Shown here in pieces: positions 48,457 through 58,662 of a stretch of DNA of 64,000 bases; positions within the stretch are counted from its first letter, which is position 1; each line of letters begins with the position of its first letter. The position numbers were made by a program, and so were the translations under genes. Source of the stretch: Ruminococcaceae bacterium YAD3003 (lineage in GTDB: Bacteria > Bacillota > Clostridia > Saccharofermentanales > Saccharofermentanaceae); the NCBI GenBank assembly GCA_900107185.1, contig FNPA01000012.1, positions 56,752-120,751 of the forward strand, given 5' to 3'. Below the pieces are notes generated by a model. That model worked only from the letters and a program-made list of their open reading frames with translations. It had not been told where the DNA came from and did not search any database.

Positions 48457-49881
48457 TTAGAGCATATTTGCTCTTTTTGTTACTTCGTCTCTGCGGCGTT
48501 TGATTACGTGTGCTCTGAATATCAGAAGGATAATTACAAGCAATAAGATCAATCCTGACAATACAGCGAAAGTAATCAGGATACTGCGTACATTGGTAAG
48601 ATTTGTTTTCTTTTCAGGGTTGATCTCAACAACTCCGGCCTTTTTCTCGATTTCGACGATTAGGGTGCCGATCAGATATGTCTTATCTGAATAGACCTTA
48701 CATAACGGGATCTCCAGTGTTTGTCTGTCAGCAGCTGTATCTATCAATGCATTGGATAAATCGATACGGTTAGTACTGCCGAGTTGTGCTCTGGAAGATG
48801 TGGTCGTAATGTACTGGTCGAGAATTATACGCTGGTCAGAAATATAAAGGTTGGTATCTGAGAGCAGGTCGTTCATCTGTGCGCGTGCCTCCTCGATTAA
48901 CGGAGAAAACTCGCTCTCTGTAATCTCAACTGTCGTGAATGTTGAATATCCGTATTCGAAAAGCTTGATGAGGTCTGAATATCTGATATCAGCATCAGTA
49001 GCGTTGAAAACTACGCCTATAAGAGTTCTATTGTTTTTCTTGGCAGCGGCGCAAAGAGTGTAACCTGCGGAGTTGGTAAATCCTGTTTTACCGCCGGCAT
49101 AGTATTCGTAACCATAAGTTGTCGTATTAACAAATCTGTTGCTGTTTGTGATCTCACGGTCACTGCTGTACTTGTTTGTTGCGCTTATGGTGTAGTTCAG
49201 TGTTTTCGCGATTTCAGAATATGAAGTGCTGCTGACAGCCTCATTGAGGATCAGCGCCATATCGTAAGGAGTAGTGACGTTATCAGGTGTTGAATAACCG
49301 AATGCGGAAGAAAAGTGCGTGTTCTGGCATCCGAGTTCCTGAGCCTTCTCGTTCATGATGTCGCAGAAAGCTGACTCAGTACCGCCCATTTGGATACCGA
49401 GAACGAGGCTGGCATCGTTAGCTGACTTGAGGACTGCAGCATAAACCAGGTCTCTTACGCTGATTTCTTCGCCTTCCTGGAGGCCGAGCTTAACGTAGTC
49501 AGAAGTAATGGCATTAACAGCTTCTGCCATCTCGGGTGAAATGGTGATTATGTCGTCAAGATTAAGGCGCTCCAAAGCAAGAAGGACGGTCATAACCTTA
49601 GTCATTGAGGCAGGTTCCTTCTGGACGTTGTAATCGTTTCCTAATAGGATCGAGCCGCTGTCGGCATCGTAAAGAATGTAAGATGCAGCGGAAATAACAG
49701 GAGCGTCCTCGTGTACTTCGTTAAGGAGATCCGTTTTGCGCTCTGTGGCGGTAATAATGCCGTCATTGGGGTCATCTGGAACAGTATCGGCATCTACAAC
49801 GTTCGTAAACATGTAAAGCGATGTCATTGTAAGAAGCATCGCTGCAATAAAAGCTGATATCTTTTTCCAAATAACTTTCAT
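48457..49881 (-). CDS. D-alanyl-D-alanine carboxypeptidase (PBP5/DacF type)
   Basis: A 474-residue penicillin-binding protein from ATG 49881 (TTTGGAG upstream); a longer open frame starts at 49959 but has no ribosome binding site of its own. A signal peptide (MKVIWKKISAFIAAMLLTM) is followed by the catalytic motifs: SxxK in ASMTKVMTV, SxN in LKSANDAS, and KTG in AGGKTGFTNSAG. The C-terminus has a TM helix (ILITFAVLSGLILLLVIIL) and a basic tail, so it is anchored outside the membrane. It trims the terminal D-Ala from peptidoglycan stem peptides. It is convergent with the Fur-family gene. Confidence 0.93.
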   Translation of the reverse strand: MKVIWKKISAFIAAMLLTMTSLYMFTNVVDADTVPDDPNDGIITATERKTDLLNEVHEDAPVISAASYILYDADSGSILLGNDYNVQKEPASMTKVMTVLLALERLNLDDIITISPEMAEAVNAITSDYVKLGLQEGEEISVRDLVYAAVLKSANDASLVLGIQMGGTESAFCDIMNEKAQELGCQNTHFSSAFGYSTPDNVTTPYDMALILNEAVSSTSYSEIAKTLNYTISATNKYSSDREITNSNRFVNTTTYGYEYYAGGKTGFTNSAGYTLCAAAKKNNRTLIGVVFNATDADIRYSDLIKLFEYGYSTFTTVEITESEFSPLIEEARAQMNDLLSDTNLYISDQRIILDQYITTTSSRAQLGSTNRIDLSNALIDTAADRQTLEIPLCKVYSDKTYLIGTLIVEIEKKAGVVEINPEKKTNLTNVRSILITFAVLSGLILLLVIILLIFRAHVIKRRRDEVTKRANML

Positions 49882-50022
49882 AAGATCTCCAAAATCCGAA
49901 TATAACCCTAACATTTTATATCTTTTCTTATGAAAAACAAAATTATTGTCCGCACCCAATTTTATTAAAAATAATAAGCATTTTACTGTATAATTAGCGG
50001 GTATTAGGAAATGAGGCTTTAA

Positions 50023-51486
50023 ATGGCGATTATTAAGACTACAGAAAAAGACCAGACAGAATTTAGTTCTTCCATGAGCGAGCTCACTGAATATTTCTCT
50101 CAGCTTAGTGCCCGCAAGGGAAGAGCGCTTACATATAACGTACTCACATATGGTTGCCAGCTCAATGAATCCGATTCAGAGAAACTCTCCGGAATGCTCT
50201 CCGGAATGGGCCTGGAAGAGACCTCGGGCGGTGAGTTGGACGATGCAGACGTAATTGTATTTAACACATGTTCCGTTAGAGAAAATGCGGACAGACATCT
50301 GTACGGCAACCTGGGCGTGTTTAAGACACTCAAGAAGAATGACCGTGATGTAATTATCGCCATCTGCGGCTGCATGATGAAGGTTCCTGAAAATGTAGCC
50401 AAGATTAAAAAGTCTTATCCTTTTGTTGACCTGGTCTTCGATCCTCAGCAGCTCCATAGATTCCCGATGCTCTTAAGAGATTCCTTAAGGACCAAAAAGC
50501 AGCTCGTAAATATCGCTGTTGACGACTATATTGCAGAAGACAGCTATTTCCCGATCGAGAGAAAGAGAAAATTCAGAGCCCTGGTTCCCATTATGTACGG
50601 ATGCAATAATTTCTGTACTTACTGTATCGTTCCTTATGCCAGAGGCAGGGAGAGATCCAGAAGCTTTGATGAGATCGTCAGGGAATTGGAAGAACTCGCA
50701 TCCAAGGGCTATAAGGAAGTCATGCTCCTGGGCCAGAATGTTAATTCCTACAAGGGAGAGGATGGAAAGACATTCGCCGATATATTGAGAGCAGCATCTG
50801 ATATTAGGGAATTCTCCAGAGTCAGATTTATGTCCTCGCACCCTAAGGATCTGTCTGATGAAGTAATCGAAATTATGGCCACCAGACCAAATGTCGAAAA
50901 GCATCTTCACCTTGCTATGCAGTCAGGTTCCGATAAGGTTCTTAAAGACATGAACCGTCCTTATACGATTGCCAGATTCCTTGAGATCGCTGATACATTC
51001 AGAAAAAAGGTTGAAGGAGGCTCTCTTACTACTGATATCATTGTCGGTTTCCCGGGAGAAACTGAAGAAGATTTCCAGCAGACTCTTGATGCCGTTGCCA
51101 AGGCGAAGTTCGATGCTGCATTTACTTTCCAGTATTCGGCAAGGCCCGGTACAAAGGCAGCAACATATGAGAATCAGATTCCCCAGGACGTTGTAACTGA
51201 ACGTTTTGGAAGACTTATGGAATATACGAACCGCTATGCTGAAGAATCCAACGGAAGACTCGTTGGCAAGACAATGGAGGTTCTTATCGAGGGCATCAGC
51301 AAAGCCGGTGACATGACCTTCAGTGGAAGGACAATAACAAACCACCTGGTCAATTTTACGATTCCTGAAGAATTGGGAATAGATATCGGGCCGGACTATC
51401 TCGAAGGAAGACTTTGTGAAGTCAGGATAGACCACGCGAGACCTTATTCTGTTGACGGTGTTCTCGTCAGCCTGAAGGGAGAATGA
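50023..51486 (+). CDS. miaB: tRNA-2-methylthio-N6-dimethylallyladenosine synthase MiaB
   Basis: A 487-residue radical-SAM methylthiotransferase. The N-terminal cluster Cys are in TYGCQLNESDSEK, FNTCSVRENA and CGCMMK; the radical-SAM CxxxCxxC is YGCNNFCTYCIVPYARGRERSR (key part CNNFCTYC). A TRAM domain closes the protein (about 420-487). It adds the methylthio group to i6A37 of tRNAs, acting after MiaA, whose gene is in the same operon. Its stop overlaps the mutS start by 4 bp (ATGA). Start behind ATGAGG. Confidence 0.97.
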   Translation: MAIIKTTEKDQTEFSSSMSELTEYFSQLSARKGRALTYNVLTYGCQLNESDSEKLSGMLSGMGLEETSGGELDDADVIVFNTCSVRENADRHLYGNLGVFKTLKKNDRDVIIAICGCMMKVPENVAKIKKSYPFVDLVFDPQQLHRFPMLLRDSLRTKKQLVNIAVDDYIAEDSYFPIERKRKFRALVPIMYGCNNFCTYCIVPYARGRERSRSFDEIVRELEELASKGYKEVMLLGQNVNSYKGEDGKTFADILRAASDIREFSRVRFMSSHPKDLSDEVIEIMATRPNVEKHLHLAMQSGSDKVLKDMNRPYTIARFLEIADTFRKKVEGGSLTTDIIVGFPGETEEDFQQTLDAVAKAKFDAAFTFQYSARPGTKAATYENQIPQDVVTERFGRLMEYTNRYAEESNGRLVGKTMEVLIEGISKAGDMTFSGRTITNHLVNFTIPEELGIDIGPDYLEGRLCEVRIDHARPYSVDGVLVSLKGE

Positions 51487-54221
51487 GCGTGGTAGATAAC
51501 AACGGTTTTGATGAGAATAATGTAAAATCGGCCGGCCAGTTTCCGATGAGCCTTTCAGACTTAAAGCCTGAAGAACTCTCTCCCATGATGCAGCATTATG
51601 CCGAGATGAAGGCTAAGTGTGAGGATTCATTCCTGCTGTACAGACTGGGCGACTTCTATGAAATGTTTTTCGACGATGCCGTTAAGGCAGCAAAGATATT
51701 GGAACTCGCACTCACGAGAAGGGACTGCGGTTCAGGATACAGAGCGCCTATGTGCGGTATTCCTTTCCATGCTTATTCAACATATGCCAACAGACTGGTT
51801 CAGGCAGGATATAAGGTTGCTATCTGCGAACAGTTAGAAGATCCGTCTGTTGCTACCGGCCTTGTTAAAAGAGGCATTATCAAGATCCTGACACCCGGTA
51901 CTATTACCGAATCAGGCGGCCTCGAAGACCGTAAGAACAATTTCCTTATGAGTATTTATTGTGTCGGAACGCAGTTTGGCGTTGCGTGTGCAGATATTTC
52001 CACAGGCGATTTTGAGGCCACACAGTTAACTCTTACGGATAACGGCGAACACCTTATCAATCTCATTGGCAAGTATTCTCCTTCGGAGATTATCTATAAT
52101 TCAAATTTCGAAGGTACACCTGAGATGTCTGCCATAAGAGCAGGAACGGATATCGCCCTTACCAGAAGAAATGACAGGGATTTTTCTGAGAGCCTGTTCA
52201 AAAGCAGCGGCGCTGCGGTTCAGGATGCAAAGCTCTTTACCAATCCCGAAATGATGTTTTGTGCCTGTTCTGCTCTTATCCTTTACGCAGAAGAGACCCA
52301 GACGGATAAGGTCACTTATCTTGACGTTGTAAGATGCTATAAGATCTCCGATACGATGGAACTCGATATCGCTACCCGTACTGGTCTTGAACTTACATCA
52401 ACGATAAGAACAAAGCAGAAGAGAGGTTCACTCCTCTGGGCTATCGACAGAACGAAGACTTCCATGGGTGCAAGACTGCTCCGTAAATGGGTAGAAGAAC
52501 CTCTTATCTCAGTTAAGGCTATCAACAGAAGACTTGATGCAGTCGAAGAAGCTAAAGAGAAATATATGGCCCGTCAGCAGATAATTGAAGGTCTGTCCGG
52601 CCTTTACGATATTGAAAGACTCGCAGGCAAAGTATCTCTCGGTACATGTAATGCCAGAGATTTATTGGCATTGAGAAATTCTCTCCGTAAGATTCCATTC
52701 GTAAGAGACGGTCTTGAAGAGTTCGGTAAGGGAATGTTCAAGGAGATAAAGACTTCGATGGATCCGCTCACAGATATTTGTGAGCTGTTGGAGAAATCCA
52801 TTAATGAAGATGCTCCTGTTACGGTTAAGGACGGTGACATAATCAAGCGTGGTTATAACGCCGAATGTGATGAACTCTATGATCTCGCAAAGAATGCGAA
52901 AGAATATATTTTGCAGTTAGAGAATAACGAACGCGAGAGAACAGGTATCAAGACACTTAAGATCGGATACAACAAGGTATTCGGCTATTTTATAGATATT
53001 CCCAGGAGCCAGTCGGATAAGGTTCCTGAAGAGTATGTAAGAAAGCAGACTCTCGTTAACAACGAGCGTTACATTACTCCTCAGATCAAGGAGCTCGAAG
53101 ATAAGATCGTATCCGCTTCATCACGCAGAATCGCATTAGAGTATGAGCTGTTTACTGAGGTAAGGGAAAAGGTTTCTTCAGTATCACAGAAGCTCTTTGA
53201 TACAGCGCGTTCAATTGCACAGACTGACGTAATTACCTCTCTGGCTGAACTTGCCGAAGTAGAGAATTACGTAAAGCCCTCGATTGACGATTCTGAGTAT
53301 ATTGATATCAAGGGCGGCAGACATCCTGTTGTTGAGCAGATGATGAGATCGTCACATGAGACCTTCGTTCCAAATGATATTACGATGGATGAAGAGAAGA
53401 GACTGATGGTGCTCACAGGTCCTAACATGGCCGGTAAATCAACGTTCATGCGACAGACTGCTCTTATTGTTCTCATGGCCCAGATAGGTTCTTTCGTTCC
53501 TGCGCAGAGTGCCAGGATCGGTCTTGTCGATCACATATTTACCAGAATCGGTGCATCAGATGACATCTCCACAGGCCAGTCAACATTTATGGTCGAGATG
53601 AGGGAAGTGTCTTATATCCTGAAGAATGCTACACGTAAGAGTTTGCTGCTCTTAGACGAGGTCGGCAGAGGTACGAGTACATACGATGGCCTTTCAATCG
53701 CATGGGCAGTTATCGAATACATAATCGACCCTAATATTTTGTACAGCAGAACGATTTTCGCGACTCACTATCACGAACTTAACCAGCTCGAAAGGCTTAA
53801 CCGCGGTGTATATAACAACCACGTAGAAGTTAAGGAAGAAGGAGACAGCGTTACGTTTCTGCATAAGATTTCTGATGGCGGTACATCAGACAGTTACGGT
53901 ATCGAAGTAGCAAGACTCGCTGGCCTTCCTTCAGATGTATTGAAGCGTTCGAGAGCTATTTTGTCAGAGCTCGAGAGAATCGGTAAGTTCAAGGTTAAGG
54001 GCAACCGCGAGACCATGGGTAATGACGAAGAGTTATCCAAAGATGTAATGCCCGGTCAGGAATCTTTCTTCAATCCTGATAACGTCGTTTACAGAAAAGA
54101 AGATAAGATCCGTCAGACATTAAGAGACCTGGATCCTACAAGACTTACACCTATTGAAGCTATGAATATCCTTTATGAATTGAAGCAGAAGTGTTCGGAG
54201 GAAGACATTGGGCAGGATTAA
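51483..54221 (+). CDS. mutS: DNA mismatch repair protein MutS
   Basis: A 912-residue MutS1. The N-terminal mismatch-recognition motif is LLYRLGDFYEMFFDDA (family G-x-F-Y-E-x-F, with the Phe and Glu that contact the mispair), with PMCGIPFHAY nearby. The ATPase shows Walker A TGPNMAGKSTFMRQTAL, signature DDISTGQSTFMVEM, Walker B LLLLDEVGRGTSTYDG and FATHYHEL. The C-terminal tail is Glu/Lys-rich. Its GAGAATG start overlaps miaB, and its last 14 bases overlap mutL, so the repair proteins are made together. Full length, no missing domain. Confidence 0.98.
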   Translation: MSVVDNNGFDENNVKSAGQFPMSLSDLKPEELSPMMQHYAEMKAKCEDSFLLYRLGDFYEMFFDDAVKAAKILELALTRRDCGSGYRAPMCGIPFHAYSTYANRLVQAGYKVAICEQLEDPSVATGLVKRGIIKILTPGTITESGGLEDRKNNFLMSIYCVGTQFGVACADISTGDFEATQLTLTDNGEHLINLIGKYSPSEIIYNSNFEGTPEMSAIRAGTDIALTRRNDRDFSESLFKSSGAAVQDAKLFTNPEMMFCACSALILYAEETQTDKVTYLDVVRCYKISDTMELDIATRTGLELTSTIRTKQKRGSLLWAIDRTKTSMGARLLRKWVEEPLISVKAINRRLDAVEEAKEKYMARQQIIEGLSGLYDIERLAGKVSLGTCNARDLLALRNSLRKIPFVRDGLEEFGKGMFKEIKTSMDPLTDICELLEKSINEDAPVTVKDGDIIKRGYNAECDELYDLAKNAKEYILQLENNERERTGIKTLKIGYNKVFGYFIDIPRSQSDKVPEEYVRKQTLVNNERYITPQIKELEDKIVSASSRRIALEYELFTEVREKVSSVSQKLFDTARSIAQTDVITSLAELAEVENYVKPSIDDSEYIDIKGGRHPVVEQMMRSSHETFVPNDITMDEEKRLMVLTGPNMAGKSTFMRQTALIVLMAQIGSFVPAQSARIGLVDHIFTRIGASDDISTGQSTFMVEMREVSYILKNATRKSLLLLDEVGRGTSTYDGLSIAWAVIEYIIDPNILYSRTIFATHYHELNQLERLNRGVYNNHVEVKEEGDSVTFLHKISDGGTSDSYGIEVARLAGLPSDVLKRSRAILSELERIGKFKVKGNRETMGNDEELSKDVMPGQESFFNPDNVVYRKEDKIRQTLRDLDPTRLTPIEAMNILYELKQKCSEEDIGQD

Positions 54222-56133
54222 TATTTTAGATACCAAGACTGCTAATGCCATTAAGGCAGGCGAAGTCATCGAGCGTCCTGTATCAGTTGTTAAGGAGCTT
54301 ATAGATAACGCTATAGACAGCGGCGCTACGAGGGTAACCGTTGAGTTTGCCGGAGGCGGTATCACATTAATACGTGTATCTGATGACGGATGCGGAATGG
54401 ACAGGGAAGATGCTGAAAAGGCTTTCCTTATCCACGCGACATCGAAGCTCCATTCAATCGAAGATATTTATTCCCTGTCTACAAACGGATTCAGAGGTGA
54501 GGCTCTGGCATCTATTGCAGCATGTTCTGATGTAACTCTCACGACCTGTCTTAAGGGTGAGAATGAGGGAACCAGAGTTGTTTATGAAGATGGTTCTCTT
54601 AAAGGTGTTTACGATAATCCTGCTTGTACAGGTACTACAGTAGAAGTAAGAAACCTGTTTAAGAATCTTCCTGCAAGATATAAGTTCCTCAAAAAGGATT
54701 CCACAGAAGGAATGTATATAACAGGTCTCATTGAAAAGATTGCTATTATTGCACCTGAGATCTCAATCAAGCTGATCAAGGATGGAACAACTTTATTTAC
54801 AACTCCGGGTAACGGTTCTTCTCTTGATGCCGTATATGCAGTTTATGGTAAAGATACAGCTAAAGCTCTGGTTCCTGTCAGCTTTAAATATGAAGGCGGG
54901 AGAATAGAAGGCTTTACTGGTCTTACATCTTTTGTAAGAGGTAACAGAGGTCTTCAGTGCGTATTCGTTAACGGAAGACTCATTCACAGTAAGACTGTTT
55001 CTGCAGCTATAGATGAAGCATATAAGAATGCGGTAATGAAGAATAAATTCCCCATCTGCTTCCTTATGATCTATTGCGAACCCGGAACGGTTGATGTTAA
55101 TGTTCATCCGCAGAAGTCAGAAGTTAAGTTCAGCAATGACGGTGATATATTCAGACTTGTTTATCACGGAATAAAAGATGCATTGAATAAGAGCGGTGAG
55201 GCGGGACTGTCGTTCGGAGGTATCGTATCAAAAGAAGAGGAACCTGATACGGGTACGCAGCTTCGTTATGATTTCTCAGCAACTGCACCTGTAAAGTCTG
55301 CATCAAAGACGCAAACGTCTTCTGCTGCTTCACATAAGATCGGACCGCAACAGGGTGACCCTGCTGCAGCTAATAAACTGCTGCAGATTCTGGCTGACTT
55401 TAAGCCGGATCTGAATGCATTAAAAGAGACTTCTGATGAGCCAGCTTCAAACGAAGAGCCGGTTGCTTTGGAATCAACTGAAACAGAAAGCATTGTATCT
55501 GCTCCTGCGATTATCGAAGACGTACAGGAGAACAGAACGCTTACTGATATTGAGAGACTGGCAGCTGCTGATTTTGTAGGCATTATATTCTCGACATATA
55601 TCATTCTTCAGAATGAGGATGTGTGCTTCATTGTTGACCAGCATGCAGCTCACGAGAGGGTTCTCTATGAGGAGTTTATGGTTAAGAAACAGCCTGGCGG
55701 CGCACCTGTTGTTGAACAGGTTTTAACACCTCAGGTGTTGACTCTCTCATGGGAAGACTACAGCTTTGTTGAAGATAATCTCAAGCGTTTTGAAGAGAAC
55801 GGTTTTGAACTGGAATTGTTAGGCGACAGGCAGATTGCTGTAAGAACAGTTCCTCTTGGTAAGGCGGGCAAACAGTCTGAAGTATTCAGCAATATACTTA
55901 CTGATCTTAAGCGTGACGTTCCTTCCAAATCAGAGATATGGTACCAGCTCATCCAGACAACTGCTTGTAAGGCGGCTATCAGAGCGGGAGATAAGATAAC
56001 ACAGCAGGAAGCAATGAAACTTATAGAATCATTGTCAAAGCTCGAAGATCCTTATCACTGTGCTCACGGAAGACCGACATTCTTTACGGTTTCCAAAAAG
56101 GATTACGAGAAGAACTTTAAGAGAATAGTCTGA
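54208..56133 (+). CDS. mutL: DNA mismatch repair protein MutL
   Basis: A 641-residue MutL with TTG start at 54208 behind GGAGGAAG, overlapping mutS by 14 bp. The GHKL ATPase is marked by IKAGEVIERPVSVVKELIDNAIDSGA (about residues 13-38; key part VVKELIDNAIDSGA), DDGCGMDREDAE and TNGFRGEALASI. The C-terminal dimerisation domain (about 450-640) contains VDQHAAHERVLYEE, which is the D-Q-H-A-A-x-E-R motif of endonuclease-type MutL, as expected in Gram-positives. The central linker is variable. Its stop overlaps miaA by 1 bp. Confidence 0.97.
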   Translation: MGRINILDTKTANAIKAGEVIERPVSVVKELIDNAIDSGATRVTVEFAGGGITLIRVSDDGCGMDREDAEKAFLIHATSKLHSIEDIYSLSTNGFRGEALASIAACSDVTLTTCLKGENEGTRVVYEDGSLKGVYDNPACTGTTVEVRNLFKNLPARYKFLKKDSTEGMYITGLIEKIAIIAPEISIKLIKDGTTLFTTPGNGSSLDAVYAVYGKDTAKALVPVSFKYEGGRIEGFTGLTSFVRGNRGLQCVFVNGRLIHSKTVSAAIDEAYKNAVMKNKFPICFLMIYCEPGTVDVNVHPQKSEVKFSNDGDIFRLVYHGIKDALNKSGEAGLSFGGIVSKEEEPDTGTQLRYDFSATAPVKSASKTQTSSAASHKIGPQQGDPAAANKLLQILADFKPDLNALKETSDEPASNEEPVALESTETESIVSAPAIIEDVQENRTLTDIERLAAADFVGIIFSTYIILQNEDVCFIVDQHAAHERVLYEEFMVKKQPGGAPVVEQVLTPQVLTLSWEDYSFVEDNLKRFEENGFELELLGDRQIAVRTVPLGKAGKQSEVFSNILTDLKRDVPSKSEIWYQLIQTTACKAAIRAGDKITQQEAMKLIESLSKLEDPYHCAHGRPTFFTVSKKDYEKNFKRIV

Positions 56134-57086
56134 TGAATACAAATTTCCCTGTTTTCGAAAAGTATTCTTATATACCGATTATTGCCGGACCTACGGCAAG
56201 CGGTAAGAGCGCGCTGGCATTGGAAATCTGCAAGATGGCGGACGGAGAGTTAGTTTGTGCAGATTCAATGCAGATCTATAGAGGCCTTGATGTAGGCACA
56301 GCGAAAGATACTAAGGAAGAAATCGGCGATATACCGCATTACATGACAGACATTATTGATCCCGGTACGGATTTCTCTGTCTATGATTATGTGAGTACGG
56401 CACTTCCGATAATTAAGGATATTCTCGAAAGAGGAAAACTTCCTGTTGTATGCGGCGGAACAGGCCAATACATTTCATCACTTTTGTATGGTCTTGATTA
56501 TGGTACAGGTGACGAAGAAGCCGAACTCGCTGCGACCAAAGAGCTCGAAGAAGAACTCGAGAGAGTCGGCATAGATGTTTTATACGAGAGACTCCAAAGA
56601 GAAGATCCTGAAGCAGCAAAACTCATTCATCCAAATAACAACAGACGTGTAATAAGAGCACTTGCAGTACACAAGGCTCTCGGTATAACGTTCAGCGAAA
56701 AGAATAAGAGATCCAAGGAAAAAGGACCTGAGTACCCGTTCAAGGTCTTTATGATCGATTGGAACAGAGAAGAACTCTACGACCGCATAAACAGAAGAGT
56801 CGGCATAATGGTAGAGAATGGCATTGTTGATGAAGCTAAAATGCTCATGTCATTAAATGTGGACAGGACATCTACTTGCTGGCAGGCAATCGGTTATAAA
56901 GAGATGCTGAATTACCTGGAAGGCCAGGAAACATTAGACCAGGCATGTGACAGAATCAGAATCGGAACGAGACACTATGCGAAGAGACAGTTAACATGGC
57001 TCAGGAGCATGGGTGAAGACGTAACTAAACTCTGTCCGGACAAATCTGAAGTAAATGCCAAGCTGGTTCTGGAAATGTGCAAATAA
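56133..57086 (+). CDS. miaA: tRNA dimethylallyltransferase MiaA
   Basis: A 317-residue enzyme. The P-loop is IAGPTASGKSALALEI; DSMQIYRGLDVGTAK and PHYMTDIIDP follow, then the VVCGGTGQYISSLLYG segment. It transfers dimethylallyl to A37 of tRNAs that read UNN codons; MiaB then methylthiolates the product. The start overlaps the mutL stop by 1 bp. It closes the miaB-mutS-mutL-miaA operon. hfq, often next in this order, is absent; lexA comes instead on the other strand. Confidence 0.96.
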   Translation: MNTNFPVFEKYSYIPIIAGPTASGKSALALEICKMADGELVCADSMQIYRGLDVGTAKDTKEEIGDIPHYMTDIIDPGTDFSVYDYVSTALPIIKDILERGKLPVVCGGTGQYISSLLYGLDYGTGDEEAELAATKELEEELERVGIDVLYERLQREDPEAAKLIHPNNNRRVIRALAVHKALGITFSEKNKRSKEKGPEYPFKVFMIDWNREELYDRINRRVGIMVENGIVDEAKMLMSLNVDRTSTCWQAIGYKEMLNYLEGQETLDQACDRIRIGTRHYAKRQLTWLRSMGEDVTKLCPDKSEVNAKLVLEMCK

Positions 57087-57263
57087 CTGAATCGCACAAA
57101 AACACGGCCTTCTGTTCAATAAGCAGGCCAAAATTTCTGACTAGATAAAAGCAAATTTACAATAAGTCTCAACTTTTCAGCAAAAGTGCGATTTTACTTG
57201 AAAATCCCCAAACAGCACCGATAATAAAGGTATAACAACACATTCTTATCGGAAAGGAGGCAG

Positions 57264-57920
57264 TTAATCTATAGTGTATCGATGGAGACCAACTACTTTA
57301 CCGAGAATTCTGCAACCTTCCGTATTAAACGGAATGGGTGAGTAATCGTCATTCTCAGGGAAGAGATAAGGGATTCCGTTTTTCTTGCCAAAACGCTTAA
57401 CTGTAGCTTCCTCATCAATTAAGGCGGCAATAATATCACCTTCTTCACAAGTGTTCTGTTTGCGGACAATGATGAGGTCACCATCAAGAATATGGGCATT
57501 TATCATACTGTTGCCGCGAACCTTAAGCATGAAGGCTTCGGAATCACCAATAATAGATTTATTAACTAAGAAAGAGTCGCTGTAATCTTCGTGAGCAAAG
57601 ATCGGGATACCGGCGGTGATCTTACCAACTACAGGAACCTGTCTGTAAGAGGATAAATTGGTTACATCAGATTTTTCCGGTGTTTCCTGATAGGTATCAG
57701 CAGATGATTGCTTAATTACAATGGCTCTTCTGAGTCCGGGTCTGTATTCGATAACACCCTGGCTGTCAAGTTGTTTTAGATAAGTATGTACGGAAGATGT
57801 GGACTTAAGTCCTACGCCTGCGCAGATATCTCTGACAGAAGGTGATATCTGGTTCTGTTCAATATAGTTACGAATATAGTTATAAACGCGATCGATAGTT
57901 TTATTATCTCCGTTCGACAT
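57264..57920 (-). CDS. lexA: SOS repressor LexA
   Basis: A 218-residue LexA from ATG 57920 with GGAG upstream; the frame is open 57 bp further 5'. The N-terminal winged helix is in SPSVRDICAGVGLKSTSSVH, then TYLKQLDSQGVIEY. The autocleavage site Ala-Gly is in KITAGIPIFA, the catalytic Ser in RGNSMINA and the Lys in EATVKRFGK. RecA filament-promoted self-cleavage relieves repression of SOS genes. Its own promoter carries a LexA-box-like palindrome. Confidence 0.97.
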   Translation of the reverse strand: MSNGDNKTIDRVYNYIRNYIEQNQISPSVRDICAGVGLKSTSSVHTYLKQLDSQGVIEYRPGLRRAIVIKQSSADTYQETPEKSDVTNLSSYRQVPVVGKITAGIPIFAHEDYSDSFLVNKSIIGDSEAFMLKVRGNSMINAHILDGDLIIVRKQNTCEEGDIIAALIDEEATVKRFGKKNGIPYLFPENDDYSPIPFNTEGCRILGKVVGLHRYTID

Positions 57921-57949
57921 AAGTACATCTCCAAACATATTTTCTTTTA

Positions 57950-57988
57950 ATATTAGCACTATTTTTGTCCGTGTCAAACAATTGTTTG
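57950..57988. promoter_or_regulatory. lexA promoter overlapped by an SOS-like box
   Basis: On the minus strand -35 TTGACA (57972-57977) and -10 TAATAT (57950-57955) are 16 bp apart. The perfect palindrome CAAACAATTGTTTG (57975-57988) overlaps the -35. It follows the Gram-positive SOS-box pattern C-x-AAC-N4-GTT-x-G, with A/T in place of the usual G/C at the second and second-last positions. It lies between lexA and the divergent HTH gene, so both could be under LexA. Confidence 0.75.
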
Positions 57989-58027
57989 GAATTTGCGGAT
58001 AGTAATAAATTAAAGGAGGAATTCAAA

Positions 58028-58612
58028 ATGAATGATCCACGTAAGAAGAAACCTGACGATAGTTTAGTAAACTACGGTGCAGCAGATGATGTTAAGACTT
58101 TCAGCGAAGCGAAAGATATCATCAAAACCAGGCTTAAGTATCTTAGGGTAGACCTTGGTAAACATTCACCTATAGAAGATTCTCTTGTTGCAGAGATTAC
58201 CATGGCTCATGAGGATAAGAGACTTAGCCTTATGGATTTCTACTCGCATTTATATTCTCCTTGCAAGGTGAGCGATCTCGCCTTTGTACCTAAAGGTCAG
58301 GGTGATATGAATGACGTGATGATCGATTTCTCGGAAGGTTATGATAAATTCATCAAGTCTATGGAAGAAGAATATGTAGCGCAGCTCATCAGAAGAAGAA
58401 ACGCCACTATTCTTTTGAGCAAGATGCTCTCTATCAAGTATCCTTATTCTAAAATAATGTATCTCTATTACTATAAGGCTATGACGGATATAGAGATAGC
58501 TGATTCACTTTATATCAGCAGGGCGACTTTCTACAGAATCAAAGATGCCGGTCTTACTATTCTTACGAGTATGTATTATCCGACCCTGGAGATTCCACGT
58601 AAGAAGAAATAA
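58028..58612 (+). CDS. HTH protein divergent from lexA (sigma region 4 / ArpU-like)
   Basis: A 194-residue protein from ATG 58028, behind a strong AAAGGAGGA. The N-terminus is charged (MNDPRKKKPDDSLVNYG). A C-terminal helix-turn-helix is clear: YYYKAMTDIEIADSLYISRA then TFYRIKDAGLTIL, in the manner of sigma-70 region 4 or ArpU-type proteins. A region of about 120 residues before it is helical and unassigned. It shares the intergenic palindrome with lexA and may be an SOS-controlled regulator. Function otherwise unknown. Confidence 0.75.
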   Translation: MNDPRKKKPDDSLVNYGAADDVKTFSEAKDIIKTRLKYLRVDLGKHSPIEDSLVAEITMAHEDKRLSLMDFYSHLYSPCKVSDLAFVPKGQGDMNDVMIDFSEGYDKFIKSMEEEYVAQLIRRRNATILLSKMLSIKYPYSKIMYLYYYKAMTDIEIADSLYISRATFYRIKDAGLTILTSMYYPTLEIPRKKK

Positions 58613-58662
58613 CCATATAAATAACTAACTTCCAAACTTTTTCGTTTTGATAATTAATGCTA

